DNA from: Fen-1273 sp963837815 | GTDB taxonomy: Bacteria; Bacteroidota; Ignavibacteria; UBA10030; UBA6906 | Length of the DNA: 64,000 nt | Assembly: GCA_963837815.1 (NCBI GenBank) | Contig: CAWIOS010000022.1 | Span: forward strand, 1 to 64,000 | Direction: 5' to 3' | In this document: positions 25,966-35,096 of the stretch, piece by piece | How the letters are laid out: the number at the start of each line of letters is the position of its first letter | Position numbering within the stretch: the first letter of the stretch is position 1 | The notes under the pieces: generated by a model | What the model was told of the DNA's origin: nothing | Databases searched by the model: none | Seen by the model: the letters and a program-made list of their open reading frames with translations, nothing else | Position numbers and translations under genes: made by a program

Positions 25966-26322
25966 ATGGAGCATCTCACAAAACAGACATTCCAGGAAAA
26001 GGTGTTCGATTTCGAGAAAAACAAGGAATGGTCGTTTGCGGGCGAACTTCCGTGCATAATCGATTTCTACGCGGACTGGTGCGGGCCGTGCAAGATGGTC
26101 GCCCCCGTCCTGGAGGACCTCTCGAAGGAATTTGCGGGGAAGATCAACATTTACAAGGTTGACACGGACAAAGAACAGGAACTTGCCTCCGTGTTCGGGA
26201 TACGGAGCATCCCCTCGATACTCTTTATTCCAAAGGAGGGGAAGCCCCGGATGGCGACGGGCGCAATGCCGAAGGAGTCGTTCGTCCAGGCGATAACGGA
26301 GGTTCTTCAGGTCGCCGCCTGA
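25966..26322 (+). CDS. trxA: Thioredoxin
   Basis: The 118-residue protein has the redox motif WCGPC (C39, C42) within FYADWCGPCKMVAPVLEDL and the cis-proline segment GIRSIPSILFIPKEG. The N-terminal FDFEKNKEW extension is like Bacteroidota thioredoxins. There is no signal peptide, so it is a cytosolic disulfide reductase. A strong AAAGGAGAGG ribosome site precedes the ATG. Confidence 0.93.
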   Translation: MEHLTKQTFQEKVFDFEKNKEWSFAGELPCIIDFYADWCGPCKMVAPVLEDLSKEFAGKINIYKVDTDKEQELASVFGIRSIPSILFIPKEGKPRMATGAMPKESFVQAITEVLQVAA

Positions 26323-26392
26323 CCGGGTCGGCATCCCCGGCTGTCCGCGCCCTGTCGCTCTTGCGAATGATGCCGTGAACGTCCGTCATGTG

Positions 26393-26421
26393 TGGACATT
26401 GAGTCCTGTCTGGCATATATT
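26393..26421 (+). promoter_or_regulatory. Putative sigma-70 promoter for rmuC-glgB
   Basis: TGGACA (26393-26398) and TATATT (26416-26421) are separated by 17 bp, about 65 bp before the rmuC ATG. Confidence 0.5.
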
Positions 26422-26487
26422 GAAGGGGCCGGAGGGGGGATGATCCCTTTCCGGCGTTCTTTCCACGATGCCAGAGACGCCCCGTCA

Positions 26488-27822
26488 ATGCAGGAAACCC
26501 TCCTCCTGAGCGCGCTTGCGCTCCTCCTTGCAGCAGTTGTCATGCTCGTCATCATGCTCCGCCGTCCTGCCGGCGAATCAGGGCGGGATCTCCTTCTCCG
26601 TTTTGAGGCGGTGAAATCGGGGCTCGAAACAATCGATCGCCTGCTGCGGGACGAGTCCGCCCGGTCAAGGGAGGCGTCCGAGCGATCCGCGGCGCAGGAC
26701 AGGGAGGAGCTGCAGAGGGCGCTGCGCGCAAGCGCGGATTCACTCCAGGCCCGTCTTGCCGAGATCGCCGCGCTTGAGAGGGGCCAGCTCGATTCGTTCG
26801 CCGCCCAGTTGAACGCAGTCCAGCAGACGACGGGGGAGAAGCTCGACAGGGTGCGTGACAGCGTGGAGGGAAAACTCGCTTCCATACAGGCGGACAACAG
26901 CGCACAGCTCGAGAAGATGCGCGAGACCGTCGACGAGAAGCTCAAGAATACGCTGGAGCAGCGTCTTGGCGAGTCGTTCCGGCACGTCAGCGAGCGGCTG
27001 GAACAGGTCCAGCTCGGCCTGGGTGAGATGAGGGCGCTCGCTACCGGCGTGGGGGATCTCAAGAAGGTCCTCACAAACGTCAGGACGCGCGGGACGTGGG
27101 GGGAGATTCAACTCGGGGCGCTTCTGGAGCAGATACTCACGCGCGAGCAGTATGAGAAGAACGTGCCGACGAAGGCCGGGAGCAACGACCGGGTGGAGTT
27201 CGCGGTCAAGTTCCCGGGACACAGCAATGGCGGTCCTCTGTGGCTCCCCATCGACGCCAAATTCCCCCAGGAGGATTATCAACGCATCGTTGACGCCGCA
27301 GAACAGGCGAATCCCGTCCTTCTGGAGGAATCCTCGAAACAGCTTGAGAACCGGATCCGTCTGGAAGCAAAGACGATATGCGACAAGTACATCGATCCCC
27401 CTCACACGACGGACTTTGCGATCATGTTTCTCCCGACAGAGGGGCTCTACGCAGAAGTGATCCGCCGGCCGGGACTCACGGAAGACATCCAGCGCAGTTA
27501 CAGGATCATCGTCACCGGTCCGACGACGCTTGCGGCACTTCTCAACAGTCTCCAGATGGGATTCAGGACGCTGGCGATCGAGAAACGCTCGGGTGAGGTC
27601 TGGTCCCTTCTCGGGGCGGTGAAATCGGAATTCGGAAAGTTTGGCGACATACTCGACAAAACACAAAAGAAGCTTCAGGAAGCGAGCAACACGATCGAAA
27701 GCGCCGCGACGCGGACCCGCCAGATCGAGAGGAAACTGCGCGACGTGCAGGAGCTCCCTTCCGGCGATGCGGTGAAGCTTCTCGGCGACGATCCGGACGC
27801 ACAGGATGAGGAGATCGCATGA
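26488..27822 (+). CDS. rmuC: DNA recombination protein RmuC
   Basis: The 444-residue protein has an N-terminal membrane helix (LLLSALALLLAAVVMLVIML), a long coiled coil to about residue 200, and the RmuC nuclease-like core: TRGTWGEIQLGALLEQIL, LPIDAKFPQEDYQR, FAIMFLPTEGLYAE and TGPTTLAALLNSLQMGF. RmuC limits inversions at short inverted repeats. The ATG at 26488 is chosen because it begins the membrane helix. The stop overlaps the glgB start by 4 bp, an unusual partner for rmuC. Confidence 0.92.
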   Translation: MQETLLLSALALLLAAVVMLVIMLRRPAGESGRDLLLRFEAVKSGLETIDRLLRDESARSREASERSAAQDREELQRALRASADSLQARLAEIAALERGQLDSFAAQLNAVQQTTGEKLDRVRDSVEGKLASIQADNSAQLEKMRETVDEKLKNTLEQRLGESFRHVSERLEQVQLGLGEMRALATGVGDLKKVLTNVRTRGTWGEIQLGALLEQILTREQYEKNVPTKAGSNDRVEFAVKFPGHSNGGPLWLPIDAKFPQEDYQRIVDAAEQANPVLLEESSKQLENRIRLEAKTICDKYIDPPHTTDFAIMFLPTEGLYAEVIRRPGLTEDIQRSYRIIVTGPTTLAALLNSLQMGFRTLAIEKRSGEVWSLLGAVKSEFGKFGDILDKTQKKLQEASNTIESAATRTRQIERKLRDVQELPSGDAVKLLGDDPDAQDEEIA

Positions 27823-30017
27823 ACAGCACTGCCCCGCTTGATGAAGTGTACAGGGTGATATTCAACGATCACCATGACCCGTTCGCGGTGCTGGGGCCCC
27901 ACCTCCTGGACGGCGGACGGCTTGCGATACGGGCGTTTCTCCCCGGTGCCCTGACGGTCTCCGTCGTCTGTACCGGGGGGGCGCTCGAGGGGAGGGAATT
28001 CCCGATGGAGAATCTCCATGACCTCGGCTTTTTCGAGGTGATCATCCACGGGTGCCGCGAGGTCTTCGCCTACAATCTCAGAAAGACGCTCGCAGGCGGC
28101 CGGGTGGAGGAGTTCCATGATTCGTACTCGTTCATGCCGACCCTGACGGACTTTGATATCTATCTTTTCAACGCGGGGGACCACCACAGGATCTACGAAA
28201 AGCTCGGCGCGCACTATGCCGACGTCAACGGCGTGGGGGGGGTGCAGTTCGCCGTCTGGGCTCCGTCGGCCAGGAGCGTCAGCGTGATCGGGGATTTCAA
28301 CGGCTGGGACAGGCGATGCCACGCCATGCGCGTCCTCGGGTCATCGGGGATCTGGGAGATCTTCATCCCGGGCCTTGCCGAGGGGGAACTCTACAAGTTC
28401 CAGGTGAAGACGCAGAACGGGTTCGTCATGGACAAGACCGATCCGTACGCGTCGGAGATGGAGATGCGCCCCCGTACCGCGTCAAAGGTCAACTTCCTGC
28501 GCAATTTCGAATGGGGGGATGCGGCGTGGATGGAATCGCGCTCCCGCGGCGGACAGATGGCGGGCCCGGTGGCCATGTACGAGGCGCACATCGGCTCGTG
28601 GCAGAGGGGGGAGGGGAACCGCTGGCTCACGTATCGCGAGACGGCGGACAGGATCGTCGGATATCTACTCCAGGAGGGATTCACGCACGTCGAGCTCATG
28701 CCCGTGATGGAGCATCCCCTTGACGGGTCGTGGGGGTACCAGGTCACAGGGTATTTCGCGCCGACGAGCAGGTTCGGAACCCCCTCCGAGTTCAAGTACT
28801 TCGTGGACCTGTGCCACAGGAACAACATCGGCGTCGTCCTCGACTGGGTCCCTGCCCATTTTCCGAAAGACATGCACGCGCTGGCTCAATTCGACGGGAC
28901 CCACCTCTACGAACACGCCGATCCGCGCAAGGGGGAGCACCAGGACTGGGGGACGTTCATATTCAACTTCGGAAGGAACGAGGTAAAGAACTTTCTCATA
29001 AGCAACGCGCTCTTCTGGCTATCCGAGTATCACATCGACGGTCTCAGGATCGACGCGGTCGCCTCGATGCTCTACCTTGATTACTCCCGCAAGGAGGGTG
29101 AGTGGATCCCCAACAGGTACGGGGGGAGGGAGAATCTCGAGGCCGTCGAGTTCATCCGTTACCTGAACGGCGTCGTGCACCGCTACAATCCCGGCGTGCT
29201 CACGATCGCCGAGGAATCGACGTCGTGGCCCGGCGTGACGAATTCCGTTGAGAACGGGGGACTGGGGTTCGACCTGAAGTGGAACATGGGGTGGATGCAC
29301 GACATACTCGAATACTTCTCGCTCGATCCTGTCTACAGAACGTTTCATCACAGGAACCTGACGTTTGTTCTCCTGTACGCATTCACCGAGCGGTTTCTCC
29401 TCCCCCTTTCGCATGACGAGGTCGTTCACGGGAAGGGATCGCTGCTGGGAAAGATGCCGGGGGATCTCTGGCAGAAATTCGCAAACCTGCGGCTCCTTCT
29501 CTCGCTCATGTATGCGTTCCCCGGCAAGAAACTCCTCTTCATGGGGGGAGAGATCGGACAGTGGGACGAGTGGAATCATGAGAAGAGCATCGACTGGCAT
29601 CTCCTTGCATACGAAACGCACAGGGGAGTGCAGGACATGGTGAAGGACCTGGGCGCGCTCTACCGCCGGGAACGGGCGATGCACGAAGTCGATTTTCAGT
29701 ACACCGGTTTTGAATGGGTCGATTTTCATGATTCGGCGTCAAGCGTGATCGCGTTTGACCGGAAATCCGCCGACGGCACGGAGACGATAACCGCGGTGTT
29801 CAACTTCACCCCCGTTCCCCGCACCGGTTACAGAATCGGTGTGTGGCAGCCGGGGACGTACCGGGAAATATTCAACAGCGATGCGGCCATCTACGGAGGA
29901 TCCAACACAGGTAATTTCGGCGAGGTGTCCGCAGACGCCGTCCCCGTTCATGGAAGGGAATACTCTCTAAACCTCGCACTTCCACCCCTTGCCGCTCTCT
30001 ACTTCAAGAGGAAATAG
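27819..30017 (+). CDS. glgB: 1,4-alpha-glucan branching enzyme
   Basis: The 732-residue GH13 enzyme forms alpha-1,6 branches in glycogen. It has two N-terminal beta-sandwich modules (the second from about residue 120, AVWAPSARSVSVIGDFNGWD), the (beta/alpha)8 barrel and a C-terminal beta domain. Catalytic residues visible are D412 (GLRIDAVASML), E465 (IAEEST) and the transition-state Asp in LSHDEVVHGKGSL. Length and order match long-form GlgB with the extra N1 module. No glgA, glgC or glgP is present in the window. Confidence 0.95.
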   Translation: MNSTAPLDEVYRVIFNDHHDPFAVLGPHLLDGGRLAIRAFLPGALTVSVVCTGGALEGREFPMENLHDLGFFEVIIHGCREVFAYNLRKTLAGGRVEEFHDSYSFMPTLTDFDIYLFNAGDHHRIYEKLGAHYADVNGVGGVQFAVWAPSARSVSVIGDFNGWDRRCHAMRVLGSSGIWEIFIPGLAEGELYKFQVKTQNGFVMDKTDPYASEMEMRPRTASKVNFLRNFEWGDAAWMESRSRGGQMAGPVAMYEAHIGSWQRGEGNRWLTYRETADRIVGYLLQEGFTHVELMPVMEHPLDGSWGYQVTGYFAPTSRFGTPSEFKYFVDLCHRNNIGVVLDWVPAHFPKDMHALAQFDGTHLYEHADPRKGEHQDWGTFIFNFGRNEVKNFLISNALFWLSEYHIDGLRIDAVASMLYLDYSRKEGEWIPNRYGGRENLEAVEFIRYLNGVVHRYNPGVLTIAEESTSWPGVTNSVENGGLGFDLKWNMGWMHDILEYFSLDPVYRTFHHRNLTFVLLYAFTERFLLPLSHDEVVHGKGSLLGKMPGDLWQKFANLRLLLSLMYAFPGKKLLFMGGEIGQWDEWNHEKSIDWHLLAYETHRGVQDMVKDLGALYRRERAMHEVDFQYTGFEWVDFHDSASSVIAFDRKSADGTETITAVFNFTPVPRTGYRIGVWQPGTYREIFNSDAAIYGGSNTGNFGEVSADAVPVHGREYSLNLALPPLAALYFKRK

Positions 30018-30049
30018 GGGTCGTTCCCTCCAAATACCTGTCTGTTTGC

Positions 30050-30079
30050 TTGACTTTTTGTATCGTCTATTGGTATATT
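30050..30079 (+). promoter_or_regulatory. Putative sigma-70 promoter for the carH-phr group
   Basis: TTGACT (30050-30055) and TATATT (30074-30079) are 18 bp apart, about 35 bp before the regulator's ATG. AACGA occurs twice just downstream (AACGAACAAAACGA), beside the predicted start point. Confidence 0.6.
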
Positions 30080-30113
30080 GAAACGAACAAAACGACCATA
30101 TCGGCCTTAACTG

Positions 30114-31052
30114 ATGACAGGTTCTGTACAGAAAACTATTCTCTCCACGGCAGATGTTGCGCGGCTCTTCAACGTCACTGAAACGACGGTGAAAAGGTGG
30201 GCCGACGACGGGACGCTGAAATGCCACAAGACTCCCGGAGGGCACCGGAAGTTCGAGATCAGGAATGTTGTGGATTTTGCGGAGGCAAATCACTTCGAGC
30301 CGGCGGGGGCTCTTGAAATCACCGGGAGCGACGGGCTCGACTCAAGAATCCAAGTGGCTGTGCTGGCCCGGGATTTCCCTCTTCTTGTGGAGTCGTATGT
30401 CCGCAGGGCGCTGACCCCTGACGGGAACGGTCTGTTCCCGTTCCTTTCCTATCTTTATCAGCACTGCATGCAGATCTGGGAACTCCACGACCGTGTGATC
30501 CGCCCCGCCATGGAGGAGATCGGCGAACGCTGGTCCAGGGGGGAGATCGGGATCGGGCACGAGCACAGGGCCTCGTACGAGACGCTCGAAGCGCTGGCGA
30601 AACTTCAGCTCCAGATCCGGATAAAGCCTCCCTCCGGTCGCTCGGTCGTCTGTGCGACGATCGGCGATGAGCTCCACGAGATAGGACTCCGCTGCGCCGC
30701 GTACCTTTTTGAATCTGAGGGATGGGAAACTCACTACCTCGGTTCCCGCATCCCCGCCGATTCCGTCTGCGCCGCGATCGATCAGTGGCAGCCCGATATC
30801 GTGTGTCTCTCCTCGACAAACTCCGCCGGCGGGGATCATACGTGTGATCTGGAAAAGGTCGCCGCGGCCGTGAAGAGTGCCGGCGCCGTTCTCCTGGCGG
30901 GAGGCCGGCTCGCCGGTTCTCTCGACGGGAACCGCGGCATTGTGGACGCTGCGCGCAATAGCTCGCAGGATCTTCTCTGCTTCATACAGGGGTTCGGCCG
31001 GGCAGGTTCCCCCTGCGAGGGGGGGGATCGCGACAACGCAGAACAGTCCTGA
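30114..31052 (+). CDS. CarH/LitR-like MerR regulator with B12-binding photosensor domain
   Basis: The 312-residue protein has a MerR-type winged helix (about 8-50: STADVARLFNVTETTVKRW, GGHRKF), a four-helix B12-cap domain (about 85-170) and a cobalamin-binding Rossmann domain (about 175-290). The CarH photoreceptor signature W-x9-EH is exact: W140, E150, H151. The lower cobalt ligand motif ExHxxG is also exact: E186, H188, G191. In Thermus CarH the matching residues are W131, E141, H142 and H177. Such proteins repress in the dark with adenosylcobalamin and release DNA in light. The next gene is a photolyase, 17 bp away, which fits light-induced DNA repair. Light response is inferred, not shown. 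Confidence 0.85.
   Translation: MTGSVQKTILSTADVARLFNVTETTVKRWADDGTLKCHKTPGGHRKFEIRNVVDFAEANHFEPAGALEITGSDGLDSRIQVAVLARDFPLLVESYVRRALTPDGNGLFPFLSYLYQHCMQIWELHDRVIRPAMEEIGERWSRGEIGIGHEHRASYETLEALAKLQLQIRIKPPSGRSVVCATIGDELHEIGLRCAAYLFESEGWETHYLGSRIPADSVCAAIDQWQPDIVCLSSTNSAGGDHTCDLEKVAAAVKSAGAVLLAGGRLAGSLDGNRGIVDAARNSSQDLLCFIQGFGRAGSPCEGGDRDNAEQS
30122..30133. repeat. 12-bp perfect palindrome in the first codons of the B12 regulator
   Basis: TTCTGTACAGAA is its own reverse complement and starts eight bases into the coding sequence, about 45 bp after the -10 element. It could be an autoregulatory operator. A coincidence in coding sequence remains possible. Confidence 0.45.
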
Positions 31053-31069
31053 CTCTCAATTCCCCTCCC

Positions 31070-32557
31070 GTGAATCCTCCCCGCAAATTCGGACGGGTGC
31101 TTGTCTGGATGAGGCGTGCGCTCAGGGTTTCGGACAACGGACCGCTCTCGCGCGCGCTCGAGGAGGGAACCGATGTGATGCCGTTTCTCTGCATGCATGA
31201 GTCGGGCGCTGAACGTGCGGAGACGCCCCGGGGCCGATTCTTGAGAGGCGCGGTTTCAGATCTTGAGAGGAACCTCCGCGTCGCGGGCTCGGCACTCTTC
31301 CTTGTCGAGGGAGACCCGCTGACGCAGATCCCCCGTGCGGCGTCGGAGGTCCGGGCAGAAGCGCTCTACGTTTCTGCGACGTGTGATCCGGGGGTCGCCG
31401 GGGCCGATGTGCGCATTGCACGTGCTCTCGCGGGCGTGGGATGCAGGTTCATCCCCGTCCCCGATTCGGTAATTCTCGAAAAGGGCGATCTCCTGAGCAG
31501 CGCGGGAACTCCGTACACCGTGTATACCCCCTACAGGAAGGCATGGCTTGACGGCGTCGGATTCGCCCCGCCCCCGTGCACTTCCCGCGTGCGCCGGCTG
31601 ATGTTCACTCCTGCGGGAAACACGCTCTTTCTGCCGCAACGGAACCGGAACCTGGTCCAAAGGGCGGGAGAGACTGAAGCCATCCGCCGGCTGAACGAAT
31701 TCGCGCGGAAGGGAATGAGCTCCTACGGAACACACCGTGATGTTCCCGCGCTTGACGGAACGTCCCGTCTCTCCGCGCACCTTGCGAACGGGACAATTTC
31801 GATCCGGACGATCCTCCTCGCCGCGTTCGACGCCCGTGAGCGGACGGGTCCCGCGGGGAACGGGACCGGCCCGGTCCGGTTCATCGGAGAATTGATCTGG
31901 CGCGAGTTCTATAATCAGATACTCGGCAACTTTCCGCGTGTGGCGCATGAGCCGTTCCGGGTGGAGTTCGAGGCATTCCCGTGGAGCGTGAGCAGGCGGC
32001 ATTTCCGGGCATGGTGCGAGGGGAGGACGGGGTACCCGATCGTGGACGCAGGCATGCGCCAGCTCAATGCCGAGGGGTGGATGCACAACCGGGTCAGGAT
32101 GGTGACGGCCTCATTCCTCACGAAGGACCTCCACATCGACTGGAGGTGGGGGGAAAAATACTTCTCTGAAATGCTCATCGACGCCGATACGGCTTCGAAC
32201 AACGGGGGCTGGCAGTGGATCGCGGGAACGGGGACCGATGCCGCACCGTACTTCCGCATATTCAACCCTCTCCTTCAGGGACGAAAATTCGACCCGGACG
32301 GCTCGTACGTGCGCAGATACGTTCCCGAGCTCGCCGGAGTTCCCACTCCCTGGATTCACGCCCCGCACGCGATGAGTCCCGCGCTTGCGGCGGGTATTGC
32401 ATTCCGTCCCGGGAGGGACTATCCCCTCCCGGTTGTGAACCATGACGAGGAACGCGGTGTCGCACTCGCGCTGTATGCGCGCGCGAGGGGACGAGCGGGT
32501 TCCCGTCCGCTTCGCTCCGGAATCTCGTCCGGTGCGGGAAGGAGCGCACGCACATGA
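31070..32557 (+). CDS. phr: Deoxyribodipyrimidine photolyase (class I)
   Basis: The 495-residue enzyme uses FADH- and blue light to split pyrimidine dimers. The alpha/beta antenna domain (1-130) begins LVWMRRALRVSDNGPLSRAL. The FAD domain has SRLSAHLANGTISIR, GELIWREFYNQIL, GYPIVDAGMRQL, WMHNRVRMVTASFLTKDL, and WQWIAGTGTDAAPYFRIFNP. The start is GTG (31070). A short Arg/Ser/Gly-rich tail follows the fold. It lies 17 bp after the CarH-like gene and overlaps the epimerase gene by 4 bp. A non-repair cryptochrome role cannot be excluded by sequence alone. Confidence 0.92.
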   Translation: MNPPRKFGRVLVWMRRALRVSDNGPLSRALEEGTDVMPFLCMHESGAERAETPRGRFLRGAVSDLERNLRVAGSALFLVEGDPLTQIPRAASEVRAEALYVSATCDPGVAGADVRIARALAGVGCRFIPVPDSVILEKGDLLSSAGTPYTVYTPYRKAWLDGVGFAPPPCTSRVRRLMFTPAGNTLFLPQRNRNLVQRAGETEAIRRLNEFARKGMSSYGTHRDVPALDGTSRLSAHLANGTISIRTILLAAFDARERTGPAGNGTGPVRFIGELIWREFYNQILGNFPRVAHEPFRVEFEAFPWSVSRRHFRAWCEGRTGYPIVDAGMRQLNAEGWMHNRVRMVTASFLTKDLHIDWRWGEKYFSEMLIDADTASNNGGWQWIAGTGTDAAPYFRIFNPLLQGRKFDPDGSYVRRYVPELAGVPTPWIHAPHAMSPALAAGIAFRPGRDYPLPVVNHDEERGVALALYARARGRAGSRPLRSGISSGAGRSART

Positions 32558-33459
32558 ACGTTGTCGTTGCGGGGGGGGGCGGGTTCATAGGATCTTCAGT
32601 CGTGCCGCGCCTCCGCCGTGACGGGCACGACGTTGTTGTGCTGACGCGCGCTCCCTCGGGGATTGCGCCGCGCACCGGGGATGCGGCACGGGTTTTCTGG
32701 GACGGCACGTCGCAGGGTGAATGGTCGCACTTCGTCGGTCGCGCGGATGCCGTCATCAACCTCGCGGGGGAATCCATCGGCGACGGGCGTTGGACCCCTT
32801 CCCGGAAGAGACGGATCGTCGAGAGCCGCATCAACGCCACGCGCGCACTCCTCGAAGCAATGAGGCGGAGCGGGAGGAAACCCTCGGTTCTCATCAGCTC
32901 CTCCGCGGTCGGGTACTACGGCCCCGTGGAGTCGGGAGACGTCACGGAGGACAACCCTCCGGGGGCCGGTTTTCTTGCGGACCTCTGCATCCGCTGGGAG
33001 CAGGAGGCTCTTGCCGCCGGGGAGCTCGGGTGCAGGGTTGTGCTTCTCCGCACCGGCGTCGTCCTCGGGGAAAAGGGGGGTGCGCTCGGGAAAATGCTCC
33101 TCCCGTTCCGGCTGTACGCCGGCGGACCGGTCGGCTCCGGGAAGCAGTGGTTTCCCTGGGTGCACAGGGACGACGTCGCGGGAGTGATCCTCTTTGCTCT
33201 TGCGAATCCCGCGCTTTCAGGACCGGTGAATGTCGTTGCCCCCGGGTGCGTGACAATGAAGGAATTCTGCGCCGTGCTGGGTGCCGCACTCTCCAGGCCG
33301 TCCTGGCTCCCCGTCCCTGCGTTCCCCCTCCGTGCGGCTCTCGGAGAAATGGCCGGCATGATACTCACCGGTCAGCGCGCGGTCCCCTCGCAGTTGCTCC
33401 GTCTCGGGTATCAGTTCAGCTATCCCCTGGTCGCTCCCGCGCTGGCTTCCGTGGTCTGA
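32554..33459 (+). CDS. yfcH: TIGR01777-type NAD-dependent epimerase (YfcH/SulA family)
   Basis: The 301-residue SDR-like protein has GGGGFIGSSVVPRL at its N-terminus, VINLAGESIGDGRW, KRRIVESRINATRALLEAM, SSSAVGYYG and the C-terminal domain with AFPLRAALGEMAGMILTGQRAVPSQL. These are the marks of the YfcH family. The biochemical reaction is unsettled. Genes of this family often sit beside photolyase and LitR/CarH genes, as here, and this one overlaps phr by ATGA. It is likely the third gene of a light-responsive operon. Confidence 0.88.
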   Translation: MNVVVAGGGGFIGSSVVPRLRRDGHDVVVLTRAPSGIAPRTGDAARVFWDGTSQGEWSHFVGRADAVINLAGESIGDGRWTPSRKRRIVESRINATRALLEAMRRSGRKPSVLISSSAVGYYGPVESGDVTEDNPPGAGFLADLCIRWEQEALAAGELGCRVVLLRTGVVLGEKGGALGKMLLPFRLYAGGPVGSGKQWFPWVHRDDVAGVILFALANPALSGPVNVVAPGCVTMKEFCAVLGAALSRPSWLPVPAFPLRAALGEMAGMILTGQRAVPSQLLRLGYQFSYPLVAPALASVV

Positions 33460-33551
33460 TTTCACTTCATCCCGCTTTTTCGTACATTTCATACTGCAGT
33501 GTTCCACCCGTTGACCGCTCATCTCACCGTACCCATGAAAAGGACTCTCCC

Positions 33552-35096
33552 GTGTCTATGACAAACAAGCATGTCGATTTTTTCAGAAGGAAAGAACGTC
33601 TTGTGAACGGAGGCGCCAGCAGGGCCTCAGAGAAGCAGATGGCGCTCGGAAAACTCACCGCCAGGGACCGCATCACCGCTCTTCTCGACGTCGACTCCTT
33701 TTATGAATTTGACCTCTTCGTCGAGCACCGCTGCCGCGATTTCGATATGGACAAGAAAGTCCTTCCCGGGGACGGCGTGATCACCGGGACCGGATCGATC
33801 ATGGGTTACCCGGTGTGCATCTACGCGCAGGATTTCACCGTTGCCGGGGGCTCGCTCGGGCTGATGCACGCGCGGAAGATCACGAAGATCATGGATCACG
33901 CGATCAGGATGGGGATGCCCATCATCGGGATCAACGATTCAGGCGGCGCCCGCATCCAGGAGGGGGTCGACTCCCTGGCGGGGTACGGGGAGATTTTCTA
34001 CAGGAATACGCTCGCCTCCGGCATCGTGCCGCAGATTTCCGTCATACTGGGCCCCTGTGCGGGAGGCGCTGTCTATTCCCCCGCGCTGACCGATTTCGTC
34101 TTCGTCGTCGACAACATCTCCAAGATGTTCATCACCGGGCCCGAGGTCATAAAGACCGTCCTCGGTGAGGAGATCTCCATGGAGGACCTCGGCGGGGCGC
34201 GCGTCCACAGCGAGATGTCCGGCAACGCTCATTTCTACGCGAGAAACGAGCTCGAGTGCTTCCACCAGATAAAGCAGCTCTTCACGTTTATCCCCTGGAA
34301 CAACAGGAAGAAGGCCGAACGGTACCCGGTGAAGCCGCCGAAGGCGAAGTTCGACATCGAACGGATCGTGCCGATGGATTCACGGAAACCGTACGACGTC
34401 AGGCACGTCATCTGCGCCCTGTGCGACAACTCCGAATTCCTTGACGTTCACGCCAACTGGGCCGCGAATATCGTCGTCGGGTTCGGGCGGATCGACGGGG
34501 AGACGGTGGGGATCATTGCCAACCAGCCCATGGTCCTTGCCGGCGTTCTGGACGTCGATTCATCCGACAAGGCGGCCCGGTTCATACGCTTCTGCGACGC
34601 GTTCGGCATCCCCCTCATTACGTTCGTTGACCTCCCGGGGTATCTCCCCGGCGTCGACCAGGAACATGCCGGCGTCATACGGCACGGGGCGAAGCTCCTC
34701 TATGCGTTCAGCGAGGCGACCGTCCCCAAGATTACGGTCATCCTCCGGAAGGCGTACGGAGGGGGGTATATCGCCATGTGCTCCCGTCACCTTGGAGCGG
34801 ACTTCGTCGTCGCATGGCCGACGGCGGAGATCGCCGTCATGGGGCCCGAGGGAGCCGCGAACATCATATTCAGAAATGAGATCGCCTCCGCTCCGGACCC
34901 GGCGGAGATGCGCCGCCGGAAGGTGTCGGAATACACCGAAAAATTCGCCAACCCGTACGTCGCCGCGGCCTCAGGGCATATCGACGCGGTGATAAGTCCC
35001 GCGGCCACGAGGGACTTCCTCATCCACGCGATACAGATATCGGCGAACAAGAGCGAATCCCGGCCGTACAAGAAACACGGGATACCCCCCTCATGA
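33552..35096 (+). CDS. mmdA: Carboxyltransferase subunit (methylmalonyl-CoA decarboxylase alpha / propionyl-CoA carboxylase beta)
   Basis: The 514-residue protein is an acyl-CoA carboxyltransferase with two crotonase-fold halves. Signatures are ASEKQMALGKLTARDRI, INDSGGARIQEGVDSLAGYGEIF, PCAGGAVYSPALTDFVF, the second half FVDLPGYLPGVDQEHAGVIRHGAKLL, and RKAYGGGYIAMCSRHLGAD. A GTG at 33552 sits 7 bases after AAAAGGA; an in-frame ATG at 33558 is the alternative. The biotinyl carrier follows with ATGA overlap. MmdA and PccB cannot be told apart by this alone. No biotin carboxylase (AccC/PccA) and no MmdB membrane pump lie nearby. Confidence 0.88.
   Translation: MSMTNKHVDFFRRKERLVNGGASRASEKQMALGKLTARDRITALLDVDSFYEFDLFVEHRCRDFDMDKKVLPGDGVITGTGSIMGYPVCIYAQDFTVAGGSLGLMHARKITKIMDHAIRMGMPIIGINDSGGARIQEGVDSLAGYGEIFYRNTLASGIVPQISVILGPCAGGAVYSPALTDFVFVVDNISKMFITGPEVIKTVLGEEISMEDLGGARVHSEMSGNAHFYARNELECFHQIKQLFTFIPWNNRKKAERYPVKPPKAKFDIERIVPMDSRKPYDVRHVICALCDNSEFLDVHANWAANIVVGFGRIDGETVGIIANQPMVLAGVLDVDSSDKAARFIRFCDAFGIPLITFVDLPGYLPGVDQEHAGVIRHGAKLLYAFSEATVPKITVILRKAYGGGYIAMCSRHLGADFVVAWPTAEIAVMGPEGAANIIFRNEIASAPDPAEMRRRKVSEYTEKFANPYVAAASGHIDAVISPAATRDFLIHAIQISANKSESRPYKKHGIPPS

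Noticed and set aside
30019..30110. Cobalamin riboswitch before the B12 regulator
   Set aside because: The leader is under 100 bases and lacks the conserved B12-box; a plain promoter explains it.
32721..33551. Long N-terminal extension of the carboxyltransferase frame
   Set aside because: The extension runs antisense-frame through yfcH and does not resemble the family; the GTG at 33552 with a nearby ribosome site fits.
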